From positions 1 through 7,681 of the forward strand of contig JABDPH010000388.1 in the NCBI GenBank assembly GCA_013042925.1: a stretch of 7,681 bases of DNA, in the 5' to 3' direction. The DNA is from Eudoraea sp. GTDB lineage: Bacteria; Bacteroidota; Bacteroidia; Flavobacteriales; Flavobacteriaceae. How positions within the stretch are numbered: the stretch's first letter is position 1; each line of letters opens with the position of its first letter. Under the pieces are notes generated by a model, which was given only the letters and a program-made list of their open reading frames with translations, did no database searches and was not told where the DNA came from. The position numbers and the translations under genes are program-made. Of this stretch, positions 1-5,119 are shown piece by piece.

Positions 1-905
1 ACTAAATAATCTATCCACCCATTCTCCATCCATAAAAGGGGATCTGCATAGAGATCATCATAGGTTGTTTGACCCGCTTGTGTATCTGATCCTCTTGGGT
101 CGGTAGATTTGTTCTTCCAAACACCAAACGGACTTATGCCAAATTGTACCCAGGGTTTTCGATGTTTTATTGCCAGATGAGTCTTCTTAACCAGGGTGTC
201 AATGTTACTTCTGCGCCAATTCTCCAGGGATAATTTCGCCGGGTTATGCGATAAATAACTTGTCGAATCATTAAAAACTTCGCCCTTTATAGTATAAGGA
301 TAGAAATAATCATCAAAATGAATGGCATCTATATCGTATTGTGTGACCACTTCTTCGATAATAGAAACCATATGTTTCTGTACCTCAGGTAATCCGGGGT
401 CATAATAATATTTTTTACCATATTTTATCATCCAATCCGGATGCTTAAAGTAATCGTGGTTTTCCGAGAGCAACTCAGTATTGAAATCGAATGTCGCTCT
501 GTATGGGTTAAGCCAGGCATGAAATTCAAAACCTCGAATATGAGCTTCTCTAATAAGCCATTTCAGAGGATTTTGATCTGTTTCAGGAGCAACACCTTCG
601 GCACCACTTAAAAAGCGCGACCAAGGTGAAAGATTAGAATTGTAAAAAGCGTCACCTGCAGTACGTATTTGTACAACAACGGCATTAAAATTAAGGTCTT
701 TGTAAAAATTTAGAATCCGCAGGTATTCTTCTTGTTGTTTTTCCCAGGGATCACCTCCTCTTTGCGGCCAGTCAATATTTACTACAGTAGCAACCCAAAC
801 TCCCCGAAATTCCGTTTTAGGAATATCATTTTTGTGTTTAATCAGGCTACAAGACGACAGTGAGATTAAGAAAAGGACCCCAATTTTTTTTAGCATCAAT
901 TGCAT
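1..905 (-). CDS. GHL10 (DUF187) family glycoside hydrolase lipoprotein, 3'-truncated by window edge
   Basis: Reading leftward from the ATG at 905-903, 301 residues are visible and the frame stays open to base 1, so the C-terminus lies outside. An in-frame TAA directly precedes the ATG, so the start is here or at the second ATG (residue 4, MLKK), which makes a more usual signal peptide. Residues 5-19 form a lipoprotein signal with lipobox LSSC (Cys19). GHL10 landmarks follow in order: FRGVWVATVVNIDWP (33-47), QIR (79-81), PWS (94-96), AWLNPYR (130-136), the acidic FDDYFYP motif (197-203) likely to hold catalytic carboxylates, GISPFGVW (256-263) and the WIDY segment near 297-300. From memory, E. 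coli DigH (YddW), a member of this family, cleaves denuded septal peptidoglycan glycans. Its place 61 bases behind the NagB-LmbE fusion and near murQ supports a role in glycan breakdown; the exact substrate is inferred. The family is secure. Confidence 0.9.
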   Translation of the reverse strand, partial: MQLMLKKIGVLFLISLSSCSLIKHKNDIPKTEFRGVWVATVVNIDWPQRGGDPWEKQQEEYLRILNFYKDLNFNAVVVQIRTAGDAFYNSNLSPWSRFLSGAEGVAPETDQNPLKWLIREAHIRGFEFHAWLNPYRATFDFNTELLSENHDYFKHPDWMIKYGKKYYYDPGLPEVQKHMVSIIEEVVTQYDIDAIHFDDYFYPYTIKGEVFNDSTSYLSHNPAKLSLENWRRSNIDTLVKKTHLAIKHRKPWVQFGISPFGVWKNKSTDPRGSDTQAGQTTYDDLYADPLLWMENGWIDYL

Positions 906-911
906 TTAATT

Positions 912-953
912 CCCTGCCTCTTCTGTTTTTGATTTAAAGAAGCAGGGTTTTTT
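912..953 (+). terminator. Terminator-like hairpin with U-run, oriented against the flanking genes
   Basis: CCCTGC (912-917) pairs with GCAGGG (942-947), and TTCT (921-924) pairs with AGAA (938-941), leaving a three-base bulge (918-920) and a 13-base loop. Six T residues follow at 948-953 on the plus strand, as in an intrinsic terminator for rightward transcription. Both neighbours are read leftward. In their mRNA the same hairpin lies between the fusion gene and the GHL10 gene and ends six bases before the GHL10 ATG. It may stop antisense transcripts, or act as an intercistronic stability or translation-control hairpin. Structure is visible; function is inferred. Confidence 0.4.
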
Positions 954-966
954 AAGCCTAAGATTA

Positions 967-2910
967 TTAATTGAATTTATAACGAACAAATCCTTCCATG
1001 GCTTCATATTCTGCCATCCCCAGTGCATTGTACTTTTCAGCCGTTTCTGTATTACGCTGTTCTGCTCTTTGCCAGAATTCTCGTTGATCGTTTCCGGGGA
1101 ACATAGCGCTGTCTTTTTGTGATTGATGCTTAAAAATAGCACTCTTTTTGCGTTCCATATCCATCGGGCCAATGGGAATTGTCATCTCCATATCTGAAAT
1201 ATCCCATTCCTGCCATGCACCTCTATAAAGCCAAACATAGCAGTCATTAATCCAATCTGATCCTTCTCTCACCAATCTGTCTATTGCACTGTAAATAATC
1301 TGAAGGCAAACGCGGTGAGTGCCATGTGGATCGGAGAGATCTCCTGCCGCAAATATTTGATGAGGTTTTACCTTGTTGAGCAGATCATAAGTTATTTGAA
1401 CATCTGCTTCAGAAAAAGGTTTCTTTTTAACCGTTCCGGTTTCATAAAAAGGAAGGTTTTGAAAGTGGGCATTCTTTTCATCTACGCCACAATATCTGCA
1501 GGCAGCCAGCGCTTCTCCTTTCCTTATGAGCCCCTTAAATTTTTGGATTTCCGGACTGTCTACCTGGCCTGGTTTCTTCTTTTTAAGAAACTCCCGTACT
1601 TCTTTAACTTGTTCTGAAAGTGCTACATTATTTTCCTGCACGTCCATTGCGAAATCTAGAAAGCGAATTACTTCATCATCAAAAACTGCAATATTACCGG
1701 AAGTTTGATAGGCTATATGCACTTCATGTCCCTGATCGACCAATCTTAGAAGTGTACCCCCCATGGAAATGACATCATCGTCAGGATGCGGACTAAAAAT
1801 TAAGGAAGTCTTAGGATAGGGGTCTTTTCTTTCTGGTCTTTGACTATCATCGGCATTTGGTTTACCCCCGGGCCAACCCGTAATAGTTCTCTGTAGATAG
1901 TTGAAAACCCTAAGGTTAATTTGTTCTGCAGATCCTATTTCAGCAATTAAGTTCCCCATTCCATGCTCATTATAGTCTTCATTGGTTAATTTGAGGATTG
2001 CCTTATTGAGTTTTTCAGAAAGCCAGATGGTTGCTCCTTTAATTAGCTTATCATTCCAATCGCATTCACTTACCAGCCACGGTGTGTTAACTCTTGTAAG
2101 TGCGGAAGCCGCAGCATGGTCTACTATAAAATCACATGCGTCATGATGCTGCAGAAAAGTTGCAGGAACGGATTCTCTAATTGGACCTTCAACAGATTGC
2201 CTAATTACATCTGCCTTTCCTTCTCCCCAAGCCATCAAAATAATGCGTTTAGCGGCCATAATTGAGCCAACGCCCATGGTGATTGCTTTAATAGGAACAT
2301 TTTCCAAACCGAAAAAATCACTTGCTGCATCTAATCGGGTAACCCTGTCCAGTCTTACTATTCTGGTTTTACTGGTAAGGGAAGATCCTGGTTCATTAAA
2401 ACCTATGTGCCCGGTACGTCCTATCCCTAATATTTGAATGTCTATCCCACCGGCTTCAACAATCTTCTTCTCATAATTAATGCAGAAATCCCGAACATCC
2501 TCTTTGTCTAATGTGCCATCGGGGATGTTGATATTACTTTTTTTAATATCAATATGATCAAACAAATGCTCGTTCATAAATCGCACATAACTATGAATGG
2601 AATCGGATTCCATAGGGAAGTATTCATCCAGATTGAAGGTGATTACATTTTTAAAACTCAGTCCCTCTTCTTGATGAAATTTAACAAGGAATTCATACAT
2701 CTTTGTAGGAGTGGAACCGGTTGCCAATCCCAATACTACATTTTTTCCCTGCTTTTGCCTCTGTCTGATTAGTTCTGCAATCTCATTGGCAACAAAAAAT
2801 GATGCCTGCTCTGAACTATCGTGTATTACGGTGTTAATTCTTTCAAATTTCCTGGACTCTTCGTCTGTTGGAAAACTCATTGCACTTGGTTTTGTGAGTG
2901 TTTCTGCCAT
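967..2910 (-). CDS. NagB-like glucosamine-6-phosphate deaminase domain fused to LmbE/PIG-L deacetylase domain
   Basis: This 647-residue cytoplasmic protein has two domains. Residues about 30-300 are NagB-like: phosphate loop LATGSTP (62-68), LDEY with Asp95, and GRTGHIGFNEP (164-174) with His168 and Glu173. Residues about 369-560 are LmbE/PIG-L-like: HPDDD (375-379), with His375 and Asp378 as likely zinc ligands, and HGTH (529-532), matching the second His motif of the family. Against E. coli NagB the catalytic Asp141 is Thr166, allosteric Lys160 is Val185, and phosphate-binding Arg172 aligns with Asp198; Lys208 is kept (Lys232). Fusions of about 650 residues are usual in Bacteroidota and, as I recall, are called 'deaminase-like' (for example BT_0258). 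A deacetylase joined to a NagB fold suggests work on GlcNAc-6-phosphate or a related sugar, possibly replacing NagA, but deaminase activity cannot be assumed. It is divergent from the regulator-murQ operon, and the GHL10 gene follows. No Shine-Dalgarno is seen, which is normal for the phylum. Confidence 0.92.
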   Translation of the reverse strand: MAETLTKPSAMSFPTDEESRKFERINTVIHDSSEQASFFVANEIAELIRQRQKQGKNVVLGLATGSTPTKMYEFLVKFHQEEGLSFKNVITFNLDEYFPMESDSIHSYVRFMNEHLFDHIDIKKSNINIPDGTLDKEDVRDFCINYEKKIVEAGGIDIQILGIGRTGHIGFNEPGSSLTSKTRIVRLDRVTRLDAASDFFGLENVPIKAITMGVGSIMAAKRIILMAWGEGKADVIRQSVEGPIRESVPATFLQHHDACDFIVDHAAASALTRVNTPWLVSECDWNDKLIKGATIWLSEKLNKAILKLTNEDYNEHGMGNLIAEIGSAEQINLRVFNYLQRTITGWPGGKPNADDSQRPERKDPYPKTSLIFSPHPDDDVISMGGTLLRLVDQGHEVHIAYQTSGNIAVFDDEVIRFLDFAMDVQENNVALSEQVKEVREFLKKKKPGQVDSPEIQKFKGLIRKGEALAACRYCGVDEKNAHFQNLPFYETGTVKKKPFSEADVQITYDLLNKVKPHQIFAAGDLSDPHGTHRVCLQIIYSAIDRLVREGSDWINDCYVWLYRGAWQEWDISDMEMTIPIGPMDMERKKSAIFKHQSQKDSAMFPGNDQREFWQRAEQRNTETAEKYNALGMAEYEAMEGFVRYKFN

Positions 2911-2942
2911 CTTAGCTACTTATATTTTTTGATTCTTAAGTG

Positions 2943-2950
2943 CAAAGATA
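2943..2950 (-). promoter_or_regulatory. Bacteroidota -7 box (TATCTTTG) for the NagB-LmbE fusion gene
   Basis: On the minus strand these bases read TATCTTTG, a full match to the Bacteroidota consensus TAnnTTTG. The expected transcript start lies a few bases further, giving a leader of roughly 25-30 bases before the ATG at 2910. No TTG is found at the usual -33 distance; that place holds AAAAAACAGCA (2979-2969). Confidence 0.65.
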
Positions 2951-2968
2951 TATAAATAAATTAAAATA

Positions 2969-3045
2969 TGCTGTTTTTTGCATTAAATATTGCAAATAAT
3001 TGCAATTAAATTAAATTAAAATAGTTAAAACAGTAAAAAACAGCA
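2969..3045. promoter_or_regulatory. 11-bp inverted repeat occupying the -33 region of both divergent promoters
   Basis: TGCTGTTTTTT (2969-2979) is the exact reverse complement of AAAAAACAGCA (3035-3045). Each arm, read toward its own gene, sits 18 bases (leftward) or 17 bases (rightward) before an identical TATCTTTG box. The two promoters therefore share the layout AAAAAACAGCA-N17/18-TATCTTTG. On the right side AAAACAG occurs twice, at 3027-3033 and 3037-3043, one helical turn apart. The element could be an atypical -33 box or the site of a shared regulator, with the DeoR-family protein encoded next door as the obvious candidate. Confidence 0.5.
2978..3006. promoter_or_regulatory. TTGCAA palindrome cluster, candidate operator
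   Basis: A perfect inverted repeat ATTGCAA-ATAA-TTGCAAT spans 2989-3006. A further TTGCA at 2978-2982 pairs with TGCAA at 2991-2995, so three TTGCA(A/T) half-sites follow each other at 12- and 10-base steps. They lie in the middle of the divergent spacer between the two 11-bp arms. After them (about 3004-3018) come three AATTA pentamers, which look like simple AT-rich sequence. Binding of the adjacent regulator is inferred. Confidence 0.4.
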
Positions 3046-3048
3046 AAC

Positions 3049-3062
3049 GTAAAATATTTTAC
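3049..3062. promoter_or_regulatory. 14-bp perfect palindrome abutting the regulator's -7 box
   Basis: GTAAAATATTTTAC is fully self-complementary and ends exactly where the TATCTTTG box begins. A protein bound here would cover the core promoter of the regulator-murQ operon, which fits an autorepression operator. AT-rich palindromes also arise by chance, so the regulatory role is tentative. Confidence 0.4.
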
Positions 3063-3070
3063 TATCTTTG
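3063..3070 (+). promoter_or_regulatory. Bacteroidota -7 box (TATCTTTG) for the DeoR-murQ operon
   Basis: TATCTTTG matches TAnnTTTG fully and lies 26 bases before the ATG at 3097, giving a predicted leader of about 20 bases. No TTG is present at the -33 distance; AAAAAACAGCA (3035-3045) stands there instead. The octamer is identical to that of the opposite promoter. Confidence 0.65.
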
Positions 3071-3096
3071 TAACCATAATTAATTGTACTCGATTT

Positions 3097-3846
3097 ATGT
3101 TAAAAGAAGAGCGTCATCTGGCCATATTAAATGAAGTTGAGCTTCACAATCGCATATTATTAACAGATATAGCGGAAAAATTGAATGTATCTATAGATAC
3201 TGCAAGGAGAGACGTAAAGGAACTAGATGCGGTGAATAAATTACGAAAAGTGCATGGTGGGGCAATATCTCTTGGATATACGGGTCTGGCAAGTAGCAAT
3301 GCAAATATCTATGCACTTGATCAAAAGATAGCTATTGCACAAAAAGCAATCAGTCTTATCCACGAAGGTAGCGTACTTTTCATTGATGGTGGTACGACAT
3401 GTCTTGAACTTGTTCGTTTAATTCCTCCACAACTTAAGCTTACTTGCTTTACATTAAGCCTCCCGGTGGCATGGCAATTACTTTCCAACCCCAATATTAA
3501 AGTGATTTTTATTGGAGGAGAGATTTCAAGAGATGCTCAAATTTCTATAGGGGCTTATGCCGTCCATCAATTAGCTGAGATAAGATTTGATTATAGTTTT
3601 ATAGGAACCGGCTACGTAGATGCCATTCACGGGTTGACAGAGTTCGATTGGGAGATTGTTCAGGTTAAGAAGGCCGTTATCAATGCGTCAAAAAAAACGG
3701 TACTTTTGTGCATATCTGAAAAGCTAAATTCTCAACATCAATATAAAACCAGCGATATTAACTCTATTAACACGATGATTACCGAATTAGCACCAGATAA
3801 TAATCTTCTTAACTTATACAGAAACCAGGATATTCATCTTCTCTAA
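3097..3846 (+). CDS. DeoR/GlpR-family transcriptional regulator of amino-sugar genes
   Basis: The 249 residues are the usual length for DeoR-family repressors. Residues 3-58 form the winged helix-turn-helix, with the family signature in VSIDTARRDV (31-40) and the wing ending in KVHGGA (51-56). The rest is a sugar-phosphate sensor of the ISOCOT fold: DGGTT (97-101), FIGGEIS (138-144), IGAYAVHQLA (151-160), FIGTGY (168-173) and GLTEFDWEIVQVKKA (179-193). Two spots differ from the family consensus as I remember it: TNS is TLS (119-121), and the D-S-S-K-F-like motif reads CISEKL (205-210). murQ begins one base after the stop, so they are co-transcribed and the inducer is probably an amino-sugar phosphate such as MurNAc-6-phosphate, GlcNAc-6-phosphate or GlcN-6-phosphate. 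It likely controls itself and the divergent fusion gene through the palindromes upstream. The family is clear; ligand and mode are inferred. Confidence 0.93.
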   Translation: MLKEERHLAILNEVELHNRILLTDIAEKLNVSIDTARRDVKELDAVNKLRKVHGGAISLGYTGLASSNANIYALDQKIAIAQKAISLIHEGSVLFIDGGTTCLELVRLIPPQLKLTCFTLSLPVAWQLLSNPNIKVIFIGGEISRDAQISIGAYAVHQLAEIRFDYSFIGTGYVDAIHGLTEFDWEIVQVKKAVINASKKTVLLCISEKLNSQHQYKTSDINSINTMITELAPDNNLLNLYRNQDIHLL

Positions 3847-3847
3847 T

Positions 3848-4663
3848 ATGTCAGATTATATTAAAATCACAGAAACCCCATCAGATTATTCAGATTTGGA
3901 ATTGATGAGTACACAGTCTATTCTGGAGAATATCAATAATGAAGACCAGAAAGTGGCGGAGGCAGTTCAAAAGGTAATTCCACAGCTCTCCAAACTTGTC
4001 GATGCACTGGAAAAACGATTTTATGGCGGAGGACGTTTATTCTACATCGGAGCAGGTACTAGTGGGCGATTAGGTATTTTAGATGCTTCGGAAATCCCTC
4101 CAACTTACGGGATGCCGCATACTAGGGTAATTGGTTTAATTGCAGGTGGAGATTCTGCTATTAGAAAAGCGGTAGAATTTGCCGAAGACGATACAAAACA
4201 AGCCTGGATAGATCTAAAATCCTATGATATTTCTGAAAAAGACGTTCTCGTTGGAATTGCAGCGTCCGGTACAACACCTTATGTACTTGGAGGCATTACA
4301 GATGCAAAAAAACACGGGATATTGACTGCCGGCATTACAAATAATCCGGGATCACCATTAGCTACTTTATCCGATATTCCCATAGAAATTAACGTAGGAC
4401 CCGAATTTGTTACAGGGAGTACCCGTATGAAAAGTGGCACTTCACAGAAACTAGCGTTAAATATGATTAGTACTGCCTTAATGATCAGAGTAGGCAGGGT
4501 AAAGGGCAATAAAATGGTAAATATGCAGCTCAGCAATAATAAATTAGTGGATAGGGGTACCCGTTATCTCATGGAGGGTCTGAACTTAAATTATGAAGAA
4601 GCGCAAAAGGCACTCAGTCAATACGGTTCAGTTAAAAAAGCACTTGATGCCCTAAAAAAATAA
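3848..4663 (+). CDS. murQ: N-acetylmuramic acid 6-phosphate etherase
   Basis: MurQ cleaves the lactyl ether of MurNAc-6-phosphate to give GlcNAc-6-phosphate and D-lactate in the cytoplasm, a step of peptidoglycan recycling. The 271-residue protein is a SIS-domain enzyme: YIGAGTSGRLGILDASEIPP (66-85) holds Glu82, matching catalytic Glu83 of E. coli MurQ, and FAEDD (111-115) holds Glu113, matching Glu114. IAASGTTPYV (137-146) is the sugar-phosphate loop, and GPEFVTGSTRMKSGT (184-198) is the MurQ/GCKR signature. The C-terminus (about 249-270) has the short UBA-like helical segment of the family. It is somewhat shorter than the E. coli enzyme, mainly at the ends, and looks complete. It follows the regulator by one base and shares its promoter. 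No MurNAc kinase or transporter is visible, so the source of the phosphorylated substrate must be encoded elsewhere. Confidence 0.97.
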   Translation: MSDYIKITETPSDYSDLELMSTQSILENINNEDQKVAEAVQKVIPQLSKLVDALEKRFYGGGRLFYIGAGTSGRLGILDASEIPPTYGMPHTRVIGLIAGGDSAIRKAVEFAEDDTKQAWIDLKSYDISEKDVLVGIAASGTTPYVLGGITDAKKHGILTAGITNNPGSPLATLSDIPIEINVGPEFVTGSTRMKSGTSQKLALNMISTALMIRVGRVKGNKMVNMQLSNNKLVDRGTRYLMEGLNLNYEEAQKALSQYGSVKKALDALKK

Positions 4664-4665
4664 GG

Positions 4666-5067
4666 TTATTTTACAATAGTATTTACCTCTTCAAGAGTAA
4701 CCATTTTGGCACCTGAATTCCCCCAGGAATTAAGCACGTAGTTCATTACATCTACTATTTCTTCATTTTCCAAACCCAAAGGCATCATTGTATTATCATA
4801 GGTAACACCATTAACTACGAGTGGGCCACGTTGACCATACTTCACTCCTTTGATACTAGCTTCCCTGCTATTCATTAAATAATCTGATTTAGCCAAAGGT
4901 GGAAACGTATTCTCTACACCCTCTCCATTTGCTAAATGACAGGTAATGCAGAAATCAGTATAGATTTCTTTTCCTCTTTGCATGCTCTCCTTTAACTCCT
5001 TGTCCTGCATCATAAAATAAGCCAGGCATGAAACGATCAGGAGATAACTGCTTAGTAGAAACTTCAT
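4666..5067 (-). CDS. Small exported c-type cytochrome
   Basis: The 133-residue protein starts with a hydrophobic export signal or anchor (residues 3-20). It carries one haem-binding motif, CITCH (40-44), in a class I cytochrome c fold. The sixth haem ligand is probably Met94 or Met95 in MMPLG (94-98). The C-terminal helix NEEIVDVMNYVLNSWGN (101-117) is typical of cytochrome c domains. IVSC (11-14) loosely resembles a lipobox, but the hydrophobic stretch continues past Cys14, so lipidation is uncertain. It sits 52 bases behind the dehydrogenase gene on the same strand. The natural inference is that it takes electrons from the reduced PQQ enzyme and passes them to the respiratory chain. Its stop codon lies two bases from that of murQ on the opposite strand. 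Confidence 0.93.
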   Translation of the reverse strand: MKFLLSSYLLIVSCLAYFMMQDKELKESMQRGKEIYTDFCITCHLANGEGVENTFPPLAKSDYLMNSREASIKGVKYGQRGPLVVNGVTYDNTMMPLGLENEEIVDVMNYVLNSWGNSGAKMVTLEEVNTIVK

Positions 5068-5119
5068 GGGATAATAAATTATAGAAATGCCGATTTATGT
5101 GAGGCTAAATACGATATTA

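Noticed and set aside
906..1172. 88-codon open frame on the minus strand between the fusion gene and the GHL10 gene
   Set aside because: It overlaps the conserved C-terminus of the NagB-LmbE fusion in another frame, shows no domain, and its stop merely precedes the GHL10 ATG.
1315..2932. Several plus-strand open frames of 60-100 codons opposite the fusion gene
   Set aside because: All are antisense shadows of a gene with clear family motifs and have no recognisable protein features.
3004..3023. AATTA pentamer run as a tandem repeat element
   Set aside because: Only three copies of a very low-complexity unit in AT-rich spacer DNA; recorded only as composition.
4279..4536. 85-codon minus-strand open frame inside murQ
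   Set aside because: Shadow of murQ's signature region, with no start context or domain of its own.
4657..4672. AAAATAA-GG-TTATTTT symmetry at the convergent stop codons as a bidirectional terminator
   Set aside because: The stem is only A-T pairs with a two-base spacer, too weak for an intrinsic terminator; it follows from two facing TAA stops beside A/T runs.
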